This document shows positions 7,633-15,613 of a stretch of DNA of 64,000 nucleotides, one piece after another. The stretch lies in the NCBI RefSeq assembly GCF_013376005.1, contig NZ_JABMJK010000010.1:210525-274524 (forward strand), read 5' to 3'. The notes under the pieces are model-generated. The model was not told the origin of the DNA and did not search any database. It saw only the letters and a list, made by a program, of their open reading frames with translations. Origin of the DNA: Duganella sp. SG902 (GTDB lineage: Bacteria > Pseudomonadota > Gammaproteobacteria > Burkholderiales > Burkholderiaceae_D). How positions within the stretch are numbered: the stretch's first letter is position 1; every line of letters starts with the position of its first letter. A program made the translations under genes and the position numbers.

Positions 7633-8561
7633 GGTGTGTTCGCCTCCTTTTGAAAGCTGGCGATCAAGCCGTCGAAAACGGCGCCGGCGGTTTGCAGCAA
7701 CAAGTCGTCATCCTCGATGGCGTTGCGCAGCCCTGCCAGCACGCTTTCCACGCCAGCCGCTTCCGGAGGCTGAATGCCGCCAACGTCGAGATAATGCACC
7801 AGCGCGCCGACGCGCTTGAGCGCCGGCGTATCGAGGCCGAAGTTGGCCAGCAGCACCTCGAACGTCACGCGGTTGCCGATGTGAGTGAAGGCGGCGCCGT
7901 CAAAGTCGAAGCCCAGCGCGGCGGGAGGGCAGTGCGCGGGCGACGCCAGCCACAGGATTTCGGCCGCCGGATCGATGTGGCGCCGGATCAGCCAGGCACT
8001 GGCCAGCCGGTCCACCCACGGACGGCGCCGGGTCGCCCACGTCCGTCCCCGGTATGCCTTGCGGTCGAGCAACGCGACCTCGCCGGCGGCCTGCTCCGGC
8101 TCGTCCGGAGACTGAACCCGGCTGATGGCACGTTCCAGCTCCAGCAAGGCGGCGTCGCATTGCCTTTGCGCTTCGCCGGGGAAGAAATCAATCGCGGCCA
8201 CGCCAGCGAAGTTTTTGCGCAGCTTGCGCGCCGCTTTGACCGTTTCGGCCAGCGTGGCGGAGGTCAGTTTCGCTACGATTTGCTGAGTTTCATCCAACAA
8301 GGCGGCAAACTCGGCGCCGCGGTCGAACAGCGCGGCAAAGCCGTCGTCCTCATCCGTCGTCAGCAAATAGGCTGAGCCGCCGTTCTCGCGCACGTCGTTC
8401 GCGACCGCCGCGAGCGTCGGGCGGCAGTCCGCCACGTCGGGCAAGAGGTAGGCGCCGTCGCGCAGTACCGCCGAACCGCACGCCTTCAGCGCGCGCCAGG
8501 CGCGCATGCGGGCCGTCGCGTTTTCGGTTGGCAGGGAGAGAACGAGGAGCAGATATTTCAT
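7629..8561 (-). CDS. chrB: ChrB chromate-resistance protein/regulator
   Basis: This 310-residue protein has the two-part ChrB layout: an N-terminal region (LLVLSLPTENATARMRAWRALKACG) and a C-terminal domain with VDRLASAWLIRRHIDPAAEILW near residue 185. ChrB proteins encoded next to chrA raise chromate resistance, and some act as chromate-sensing regulators. I placed the start at the ATG at 8561 (MKYLLLVLS). An upstream ATG at 8591 would lie inside the palindromic operator and adds residues not usual for the family. It is translationally coupled to chrA. Confidence 0.88.
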   Translation of the reverse strand: MKYLLLVLSLPTENATARMRAWRALKACGSAVLRDGAYLLPDVADCRPTLAAVANDVRENGGSAYLLTTDEDDGFAALFDRGAEFAALLDETQQIVAKLTSATLAETVKAARKLRKNFAGVAAIDFFPGEAQRQCDAALLELERAISRVQSPDEPEQAAGEVALLDRKAYRGRTWATRRRPWVDRLASAWLIRRHIDPAAEILWLASPAHCPPAALGFDFDGAAFTHIGNRVTFEVLLANFGLDTPALKRVGALVHYLDVGGIQPPEAAGVESVLAGLRNAIEDDDLLLQTAGAVFDGLIASFQKEANTP

Positions 8562-8602
8562 TTTGTAGAGATTAATACAAAATCGTATCAATATCTACAA
8601 AA
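8561..8602 (-). promoter_or_regulatory. 42-bp imperfect palindrome, candidate chromate operator
   Basis: Perfect outer arms TTTTGTAGA (8561-8569) and TCTACAAAA (8594-8602) enclose inner half-sites ATTAATAC and GTATCAAT that match at seven of eight positions, around an AAAATC centre. The element is AT-rich in a GC-rich neighbourhood and abuts the chrB start codon, so a bound protein would block transcription or translation of chrBA. Autoregulation by ChrB is the simplest reading but is inferred. Confidence 0.65.
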
Positions 8603-8648
8603 GGTTAACGCGAAGCGGCCTTCGACTCCCCGCGGCCAGGCTCTCCGC

Positions 8649-9518
8649 TCACAAAGTACGATGCGGATTGCGCGCCATGACGATCCACACCGCGCCCTCC
8701 ATCATGACCGCGCCCTCGCCGGGGAGGCGCGCGAAGACGGTACGCACCTCGGCCGAGGCGAGGTCGCGGATGTCGTCGGGCTGATCGGCGAGCGCGCGCG
8801 ACAGCGGGCCGACCTCGAGCGTCATCTTCACCGCGTCGTCGATCGCCGCGTCCCGCGTCGCCCCCTCGCCGAACGGGACGGCGGCATCGAAGGGCGCGAT
8901 CGCGATATCGGTGAAGCCCGCTGCCGTCAGGATGCGCGCCACCCGCGCCGGGTCGCCGAACGAGAACGGGCCGGGCGCCTCGGGATCGGGCGGCGCGGCC
9001 AGCGGGACGATGCCCTTCAGCGCGCCCATCGGCAGACGCACCCAATCGTTCTCGGCGGCGCCGCGCCAGCAGACGAAAGCGACCCGCCCGCCCGGCTTGA
9101 GCGCGCGTCGCATATGGGCGAACGCCGCTGCCGGATCGTCGAAGAACATCACCCCGAATCGCGAGAACAGGATATCGAACGCACCCTCGGGCAGCTCGGC
9201 GCCGCTGGCGTCGGCTACCTGGAACCGGACCGGCGCATCCTGCGGCGCAAGCGCGCGGGCCCGCTCGATCAGCGCCTCGGAGATGTCCACGCCCAGCACT
9301 TGGCCCTGCGCGCCGACGCGGGCTGCCAGGGCCAGGCTCGACGCCCCCGCGCCGCAGCCAACGTCCAGCACGCGCTCGCCCGCGACGGGCGCGGCGGCGT
9401 CGATCGCGGCCTGGCCGAACGCCGCCGCCATGGCGTCGAGCCGGGCCTGGTTGGCGACCCAGCGCTCGCCGCCTTGCCCATTCCAGTCGGTGATCTGAGC
9501 GGTATTGTTCCCCGTCAT
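8649..9518 (-). CDS. Class I SAM-dependent methyltransferase
   Basis: This 289-residue protein shows the Rossmann methyltransferase motifs: motif I VLDVGCGAGASSLALA near residue 47, an acidic residue after strand 2 (VLGVDIS), then FDILFSRFGVMFFDDP and LKPGGRVAFVCWRG. Proteins of this shape transfer a methyl group from S-adenosylmethionine; the substrate cannot be read from the sequence. The ATG at 9518 has a GAGGAG site at good spacing. It is the third gene of a TetR-reductase-methyltransferase set, with only 11 bp to the reductase. Methylation or reduction of a xenobiotic or metalloid is a guess from context. Confidence 0.85.
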   Translation of the reverse strand: MTGNNTAQITDWNGQGGERWVANQARLDAMAAAFGQAAIDAAAPVAGERVLDVGCGAGASSLALAARVGAQGQVLGVDISEALIERARALAPQDAPVRFQVADASGAELPEGAFDILFSRFGVMFFDDPAAAFAHMRRALKPGGRVAFVCWRGAAENDWVRLPMGALKGIVPLAAPPDPEAPGPFSFGDPARVARILTAAGFTDIAIAPFDAAVPFGEGATRDAAIDDAVKMTLEVGPLSRALADQPDDIRDLASAEVRTVFARLPGEGAVMMEGAVWIVMARNPHRTL

Positions 9519-9529
9519 GTCATATCTCC

Positions 9530-10423
9530 TCAAGCCAGCATCGACTGCTGGGCGAAAATACCGGCCATCGCGCCCTGCGACGAGGCCTGGGTGACCGAGG
9601 GCAGGAAGGGCGTGGCGAGGTCGCCGGCGGCGTAAATGCCGGGCACGCTGGTCTGGCGGCGCTCGTCGACCTTGAGGACGATGCCGGTCGGCGTGTCCTG
9701 GGTGGCGAGGCCCAGCGCTTCATGCAGGCTTGCGGACGGCTTGTTGCGCGGATGGGCGAACAGCACGTCCACCGCGACATTGCGGCCGGTGGCGAGATTG
9801 ACGGTGCTGAGCTGGCCCTTCTGATGGGCGATCTCGACGATCCGGCCTTCGATGACGGGGATGTTGCGTCCCGCCAGATCGGCCTGGATCTCGGGCGGAA
9901 TCTCGTGGCCATCGGCGAAGACCGTCAATTTGTCGGTCCAATCGCGGAACAGCCTGGCGGACTGGTGCGACTGCGGGGAGGACCAGACGAGGCCCCAATG
10001 CTGGCCGGCGACTTCGAAGCCGTCGCAATAGGGGCAGGGCACGATGGAGGTGCCCCAGCATTCGGCAAAGCCCGGCACATCGGGCATCTGGTCGGCGACG
10101 CCGTAGCTCAGGATCAGGCGGCGCGCCGCAAGGCTTTCTCCATCGCCGGTGACGACGGAGAAATTGTCGATGGCGCCGGAAATGCTTTCGGCCCGGGCAT
10201 TGACCAGCGTGATCGCGGGATAACGCGCCAGCTGCCGCCGCGCCTCGGCCAGGATGTCCAGCGGCGGCTTGTGATCGTGGCCGAGCAAGCCATGCGAGTG
10301 GCCGGCGAAACGGTTGCGTGGCAGGCCGGTGTCGAGAACGGTGACCTTGCGGCGGGCGCGGCCGAGCTGCAGGGCGGCGGCGAGGCCGGCAAAGCTGCCG
10401 CCGATGATGATGACGTCATTCAT
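9530..10423 (-). CDS. Thioredoxin-reductase-like NAD(P)/FAD-dependent oxidoreductase
   Basis: The 297-residue flavoprotein has an N-terminal FAD motif (VIIIGGSFAGLAAALQLGRA), a CPYC redox pair in VPCPYCDGFEVAG near residues 130-142, and the C-terminal FAD motif GIYAAGDLATPF. This is the layout of the thioredoxin reductase family. The usual second nucleotide motif GxGxxA is poorly preserved (WGLVWSSPQSHQSARL), so the electron donor is uncertain. Its start overlaps the TetR stop by eight bases. Confidence 0.85.
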   Translation of the reverse strand: MNDVIIIGGSFAGLAAALQLGRARRKVTVLDTGLPRNRFAGHSHGLLGHDHKPPLDILAEARRQLARYPAITLVNARAESISGAIDNFSVVTGDGESLAARRLILSYGVADQMPDVPGFAECWGTSIVPCPYCDGFEVAGQHWGLVWSSPQSHQSARLFRDWTDKLTVFADGHEIPPEIQADLAGRNIPVIEGRIVEIAHQKGQLSTVNLATGRNVAVDVLFAHPRNKPSASLHEALGLATQDTPTGIVLKVDERRQTSVPGIYAAGDLATPFLPSVTQASSQGAMAGIFAQQSMLA

Positions 10424-11015
10424 GGTGAGGGGCTCCGTGTTGTGGATGTGGAGGAATCAAGCTTTTAAGGGTCGCTTGCAGGAAACGCTTCGACAGCTGC
10501 TCGTCGTTGACCGCCCGTGACAACACGACCGCGCCGACCATCGTTGAAAGGAGCGTCATGGCCTTGTCGCCGGGCGGTTCGCCCTCGGCGCCGCCAACCA
10601 AGCCACCGAGCAGCTCGAGGTACTCCCTGATCCCGGACTCGAACGAGGCCTTGACGTCGGCACCCTGCCTGGCGGCATCGGAGCCGAGCGCCACGATCGG
10701 GCAGCCGTTCATCCTTTCCTCGCGATGCCCCGGGCTGAGGAAGAGCCTGATTGCCGCGCCCAGCGGGTCGTCGGGGTGCGCGGCGGCCGTGGTCGACAAC
10801 TGGTTGACGGCGTACTCCATCGCCCGCCTGGACGCCTGCGCGGCCAGGTCGTCCTTGGACGCGAACTGCTTGTAGAAAGCGCCCTGGGTAAGGCCGGCGC
10901 CCTTCATCAGGTCCTTGAGGCCGATGCCGTCGAAGCCGTGCTCCCGGAACAGGCGGCTCGCCACATTGATCACGGTCTCACGGTTCTCCGCGGCTTGGGC
11001 GCGACTTACCCGCAT
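10416..11015 (-). CDS. TetR-family transcriptional regulator
   Basis: This 199-residue protein has an N-terminal TetR helix-turn-helix (VINVASRLFREHGFDGIGLKDLMKGAGLTQGAFYKQFASKDDL, split across residues 15-57) and a helical ligand-binding C-terminal half with a Cys in GCPIVAL near residue 105. I chose the second ATG (11015) because the AAGGAG site directly abuts the first ATG (11021) but is six bases from the second. It heads a three-gene unit with the reductase and methyltransferase and probably represses it. The upstream region (11016-11081) holds ACGCA/TGCGT-type half-sites that could be its operator. Confidence 0.88.
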   Translation of the reverse strand: MRVSRAQAAENRETVINVASRLFREHGFDGIGLKDLMKGAGLTQGAFYKQFASKDDLAAQASRRAMEYAVNQLSTTAAAHPDDPLGAAIRLFLSPGHREERMNGCPIVALGSDAARQGADVKASFESGIREYLELLGGLVGGAEGEPPGDKAMTLLSTMVGAVVLSRAVNDEQLSKRFLQATLKSLIPPHPQHGAPHHE

Positions 11016-11081
11016 GGTCATCTCCTTTTAGATTACATCCTAACTCTAACGCATATAGCGTACGAACGCAATCTATTTTGA

Positions 11082-14000
11082 TTAACCGATCCTCGCCGCC
11101 GCCGCATCCACGGGCAGGGCGTCGACCCGCTCGAACGAAAACATGTAGCCGGTTCCACGCCGGGTGGCCGCGTCCGGATCGGCCGCGACCACATAAGCAT
11201 CGTCGCGGTACTGCCACTGCCCGTTGACGTGGCTCGACGCGGTGTAGTGTCCGGAAGTTGGTGTATCGCCCTCATGGTGGATGACTGTCCTCAGACGATA
11301 CGGCACACCACGGATGACCAGCCACTCCGGCACACCGATGGCCCGTTTATCCTTGTCGACTGTCAGCCAGCGCTTGAGCGCGATGGTGATCGCAAGCGGG
11401 CCATTGGCGCCCGGCACGATGCGGCGACGGGCGGGGCCGACCCGGATTTCGCCGTCCACCACGGCCTTCACGCCGTTCAGGGCCTCCTCGCCAAAATGCG
11501 CATCGAGGGCCGCCTGCAGCGTGGCGTGCCCGGCAATCGACAGCTCGATCAAGCCATCGGGCGCGGGCCGCGCCACGGTTGGATTAAGGGCCGACACCGT
11601 GCTGTAGCGTTCCGACCCGGCCTGATCGGCTGCGCGCGCCATATGGGCCACGCCGAAAATGGTCTGCTCTGACTGCTCAAGTCTGACGTCGGGCGTGCCG
11701 AACAGGTCCAGCAGCTTGCGGAACACGACTTCGCTCGGATCCTGCTGCGCGGTGCTGGCGGTCAGGCCGTGCCGCTCGTCATTGGCCGAGGGACGCGGCA
11801 GCATGCGGGCCTGGTCCATGAGGGCCAGCAGAGTGCGGATGGCGGCGCGCTCCACCAGCGTGCCGGCGCGGACCTGGACCAGGACGGCACGTACGGCCGC
11901 GCGCAGCATGGCGCGCGGCTGCGGATCGCCCAATACCGGGGCAAACAGGTTGAAATAGGGCGTACTGAAGGCCAGCAGATTGAGCCCGGCCGACAGATAG
12001 CAGGTATTGCCCGCATTGGCGATGCCGGTGCGCGTCGATGGCGCATCGAGCTGGCGGTACGATTGGCCGCCACTGCTCGCCCCGCTGGCGCCCGCATCCT
12101 TGCGCGTCGCGCGCAGGATACGCAGGCGGACCGATTCCTGGTCCGCGCGCGGCAACAGCGCAATGTGTGCCGTGACTGCGTCGGACACCGTGCTGCCCTT
12201 GTAGGCGCTTGCCAGCTTGTCCAGTTCCGACTCGATCAAGGCGTGGCCCGCCTCCGCGAGCGTGTGCATGAGGGGCAGCCTGTCGGTGGCGGTCGACTTG
12301 CTGGCGCTGGTGATTGCCAGCGTAATCCGGCTCCACTCGCCGGCCTGGCCCACCGCTTGCATGAAAGCGGCGTAGCTTGGCACGACCGAGGCAAAATTTT
12401 CCGCCCAGTGCGCTTCGGCTTCCGCGGACAGTTCCTCGGCATCGTCGTCCCGCAGATCCTCCATCAAGCCCAGGAACTGGTCGAGCAGGCTGGTGTCGTC
12501 GAAATCGCGCATGCCTTCGAGCGCCTTGCCGATCACGATCGCGCGCCCGTACTGAAACTTGTCGTGCCCCTGCTGCTCGTGCTTGGCGCCGCTGTTGATG
12601 AGCACGAAACGCATCAATCCTTTCGCCACCTCAGGTGCCGCCGCGCGGATCGACAGCAGCACTTCGGGATGCATGTAGTCGAGGTTGGACAGGTCGACCA
12701 GCAGCGTGTGCGGCACTGCTCCCTTGGACGGAGTACTCTTGGCGATCTCGGCCTTGATCGACAGGACGGCCGTCGCCAGTTCCGACTTCATGGCGTCGAT
12801 CGGTGTTCTTGCGGACAGCTTCTTGTCGCTGGTCGAGCGCCTGCCGTCGACCTCGGTGAGGTAAGGGCGGGGGTCGATGAAGGACGCGGTGGGCACGGTG
12901 GCCTTGGCCGCGACGGCGCTTTTATTGCGCCTCCTGGTGTCGAGGTTCAGGAACGGCACGGCGTTCTCGCCGACGAAGTCGGGATATTCGAAGTACATGC
13001 CTTTCGGCTGGCCCTGGATCAGGAACGCGGCGCCCGCCTCGTGACGCAAGGCGCTGATGGCCATGGTGCCGGCCTGTTCACCGTTATCCATGCGGAAGGC
13101 ATCGATCTGTTCCAGGTCGAGGGTGGAGCGCAGCGCATCCTCGATGCGGTCTTCCGGCCGTTCACCGACGTGCAGTTCGGTTGTGGCGAGGAAAATGATG
13201 ATCGCCTCACATAACTCCTCGGTCGCGTTGCGCAGTGTCAGGTGCGAGACGGCGCGCTGGCGCAGGATGATATTGGCGTCGGCCGGCTTGCGCGGGTCGC
13301 GTGCATCGAGCCCGGCCAGCCCGTTCAGCGCCGCGTTCGCGTTGGCGATCGCGACGATCATCTCGCCAAGCGCGGCGATACGGGTATTGCGCCAGCGGGA
13401 AGGATCGAACGCCTCCGGCGCCGCCGCCAACGACACCACCCGCGCGGCCAGGTGCACCGCGTTCGACAACGGTTCGACAATCGGCAGCTCGTAGTCGACT
13501 ACATCCTTGTCCTTGCCGGCGCCAGGGACGGTGACGGTACGCAGGGTGCCATTGATGGCGTCAACGGCAGTACCGAGCGCCTGCTGCAACGATTCGATAT
13601 AGGGGCGGCGGCCGGCCGTGTTGCGGTCCATGTCGCGACCGATGCCCCTGCGCGCGGTGACGCCAGTGCCCGCAGTGACGCCGTGCGGGTCGGGCAGGTT
13701 GGTGGCGCTGGTGGCATAACCGAGGAAGTCGGCCAACGAAAAGGCGCCGTTGGCCGAAGCGATGGTCGTTTTCAGGTAGGCAATGTGGCGCGCGTCCGGA
13801 GCCTGGACCGTTTGCAGGGGGCGGCTGGCGTCCTCCCCGATGCCCATGACGGCCGACCGTGCCTGGTCGCCGGGGTGCGCGGCGAACAGGGTGCCGATTT
13901 CATTGTCGAGGTCGACCAGCGCGGCATTGATGATCTGCTGGAATTCGGGCGGTTCGTTGCCGAGCGAGATGCGGAACGAGGCCGCCGTGTCCGTCACGGA

Positions 14001-15530
14001 CGAGTCGATGAAGCCAAAGCTCTGGCGTTGGTCGATACCGAGCGGCAGCCCGTTCTGGGCGGCGCGCAGGGTGACGCGCGCGCCGAAATATATGCGCAGG
14101 GAATCGGTGAAGGTCCAATAGTCCTTGTCCGTCATCGCCTGGTGGGGACGGGGCACCATCACCGTGATCTGGGGCGAACCGGCCTGGCTGGCAACGCGCA
14201 GCTGCGCGAGCCTCGGCAGGGCGCCGATCATGCGGTGGCCACGGGTGAGGGCGCTGCCCAGTTTGCGCAGCACGTGCGAGGTGCTCAGCATGGGATCGGT
14301 GGCCCGTTCCAGCGCGTCGAGGGCGAGCGGGGACGAGGATGGCGTGGTGGCGTCCTGAGGCAGCCCGGGTGGAACCGACAGCTCGCCAAGCCGGGCATTA
14401 AGGCCGAGCAACTGGTCCATCACCACGTCCAGCATGTCCTCGTCCACGGGTGGCGTATCGCCCGCGTCCGGCGCCAGCATCCCGTGTTCGCGCGCGATCT
14501 CGGCCAGGAAGCCGACCAGCTCCTCGCCGCCGGGCTTGTTCGCCGCCAGCGAGCGGACCATCGTGGCCATGGCGGCCGCATTGCTTTTACGCAGGCCGAT
14601 GTGGGCGGACAAGATCTCGGAGTGCTTGCCTTGGCGCAGGGTGACGCCATCCTCGACGCGGGTGCTGATGCCCTTTTGCGCCTTGGAGCCGGTGCCCGAG
14701 CCCAGCCCCAGCGGGCCGTAGGCGAGCGGGTTATGCGGCGCCAGGATGGCGCTCTTCTTCTTGCCCAGCCTGGTCATCGCCCGCTTGTACAGGCTCACTT
14801 GCGGATGGCCCTTGTCCTGCGAGCGGTAGTACACGCCAGGGTCCTCGCGGTCCAGCGGCGACAGCTGGCGGTGGTCGCCCATGCCCAGCAGGGGCGTCAA
14901 TGCCAGGCTGGAGGCCAGGTGCGAGTGATTCAACAGCACCGCGCTGACCACCCGCTGCATCGAATCGTCGTCCGCATCGATGCCTTCATCGCTGTCGATC
15001 AAATCGATCAGCATGCGCGACATGTAATTGTTCCAGGCTGCGGTCGGCTCGGCGCGGCGGCCCACGGCGGAGGCCGCGGCCATGGCGGGCAACGGGGAGT
15101 CGGTCGGGGTGAGATCCGGTTCCGTGGGACCGTCGGTGGTGGCACGCAAATGCCCGATCAGTTCCGGGATGCCGTCGCGGAAGGTGGCGTTGTCGGCGTC
15201 GAGCCGGTCGAGCTCGGCGCGCTCGCGGCTACCGGCGACGAAATTGTGCGCCCATAGTTCGGCGAGCACCTGCTTCAGCGTCATAGCCTTGGCGGCGCCA
15301 TCCTTGCCAATCCGGATTTTGCGCTGGACTATGCCCGGACCGTTGTGGATGGCGTCGCTTAGTGCCCGCTGCTGCGACACACGCGGGCTGTTATTCATCA
15401 TCTCGGCCAGGTTACGTTGCGCCGTCGCCGCAGGCCGGTTGTCTGCAAAAGTCGGCTGCTGTGCGACTGTCCTGGTGGTCTCCGTTTGGCAGGCATCAGA
15501 GCCATGTCTTGCTTGAAGTGGGGCTTGCAT
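11082..15530 (-). CDS. Putative eCIS cargo with a C-terminal USP/C19-type deubiquitinase domain
   Basis: This very large protein (1482 residues) begins with a leader (residues 28-71: FADNRP, then MMNNSPRVSQQRAL, then GPGIVQRK) of the kind found in eCIS-associated toxins. Most of the middle is unassigned. The C-terminus carries the two boxes of ubiquitin-specific proteases: a Cys box GIANAGNTCYLSAGLNLL with Cys at residue 1177 and the oxyanion-hole Asn before it, and a His box SGHYTASSHVNGQWQYRDDAYV with His at 1428 and Asp near 1443. This would cleave ubiquitin or ubiquitin-like modifiers, so the target would be a eukaryotic cell. I chose the ATG at 15530 because it has an AAAGG site and lies below the -10 box; the ATG at 15566 would be leaderless. 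It is adjacent to another cargo gene and the eCIS operon. Confidence 0.75.
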   Translation of the reverse strand: MQAPLQARHGSDACQTETTRTVAQQPTFADNRPAATAQRNLAEMMNNSPRVSQQRALSDAIHNGPGIVQRKIRIGKDGAAKAMTLKQVLAELWAHNFVAGSRERAELDRLDADNATFRDGIPELIGHLRATTDGPTEPDLTPTDSPLPAMAAASAVGRRAEPTAAWNNYMSRMLIDLIDSDEGIDADDDSMQRVVSAVLLNHSHLASSLALTPLLGMGDHRQLSPLDREDPGVYYRSQDKGHPQVSLYKRAMTRLGKKKSAILAPHNPLAYGPLGLGSGTGSKAQKGISTRVEDGVTLRQGKHSEILSAHIGLRKSNAAAMATMVRSLAANKPGGEELVGFLAEIAREHGMLAPDAGDTPPVDEDMLDVVMDQLLGLNARLGELSVPPGLPQDATTPSSSPLALDALERATDPMLSTSHVLRKLGSALTRGHRMIGALPRLAQLRVASQAGSPQITVMVPRPHQAMTDKDYWTFTDSLRIYFGARVTLRAAQNGLPLGIDQRQSFGFIDSSVTDTAASFRISLGNEPPEFQQIINAALVDLDNEIGTLFAAHPGDQARSAVMGIGEDASRPLQTVQAPDARHIAYLKTTIASANGAFSLADFLGYATSATNLPDPHGVTAGTGVTARRGIGRDMDRNTAGRRPYIESLQQALGTAVDAINGTLRTVTVPGAGKDKDVVDYELPIVEPLSNAVHLAARVVSLAAAPEAFDPSRWRNTRIAALGEMIVAIANANAALNGLAGLDARDPRKPADANIILRQRAVSHLTLRNATEELCEAIIIFLATTELHVGERPEDRIEDALRSTLDLEQIDAFRMDNGEQAGTMAISALRHEAGAAFLIQGQPKGMYFEYPDFVGENAVPFLNLDTRRRNKSAVAAKATVPTASFIDPRPYLTEVDGRRSTSDKKLSARTPIDAMKSELATAVLSIKAEIAKSTPSKGAVPHTLLVDLSNLDYMHPEVLLSIRAAAPEVAKGLMRFVLINSGAKHEQQGHDKFQYGRAIVIGKALEGMRDFDDTSLLDQFLGLMEDLRDDDAEELSAEAEAHWAENFASVVPSYAAFMQAVGQAGEWSRITLAITSASKSTATDRLPLMHTLAEAGHALIESELDKLASAYKGSTVSDAVTAHIALLPRADQESVRLRILRATRKDAGASGASSGGQSYRQLDAPSTRTGIANAGNTCYLSAGLNLLAFSTPYFNLFAPVLGDPQPRAMLRAAVRAVLVQVRAGTLVERAAIRTLLALMDQARMLPRPSANDERHGLTASTAQQDPSEVVFRKLLDLFGTPDVRLEQSEQTIFGVAHMARAADQAGSERYSTVSALNPTVARPAPDGLIELSIAGHATLQAALDAHFGEEALNGVKAVVDGEIRVGPARRRIVPGANGPLAITIALKRWLTVDKDKRAIGVPEWLVIRGVPYRLRTVIHHEGDTPTSGHYTASSHVNGQWQYRDDAYVVAADPDAATRRGTGYMFSFERVDALPVDAAAARIG

Positions 15531-15573
15531 CGGATAGCCTTTGTAGGAACGCCTAGTATTTGACATAATATAG

Positions 15574-15579
15574 ATTATA
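15574..15579 (-). promoter_or_regulatory. -10 box upstream of the USP-like cargo gene
   Basis: A perfect TATAAT lies on the minus strand in the short AT-rich gap between the two cargo genes, 44 bp above the chosen start at 15530. No good -35 hexamer is seen at 15-18 bp, so the promoter is weak or activator-dependent. Its presence suggests that this cargo gene has its own transcript. Confidence 0.45.
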
Positions 15580-15613
15580 CGAAATCAAACCTCTAGTGGC
15601 CGAGAAGTCGTCG

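Noticed and set aside
11081..11082. A frameshift or split within the 1482-residue cargo gene
   Set aside because: The frame is open throughout with even codon use, and the leader and C-terminal USP boxes lie in the same frame.
13242..15257. A long plus-strand open frame (about 670 codons) opposite the USP-like cargo gene
   Set aside because: It is a mirror of the minus-strand gene caused by high GC. Its translation is low-complexity (rich in Arg, Gly, Val, His and Gln) with no domain, whereas the minus strand shows clear motifs.
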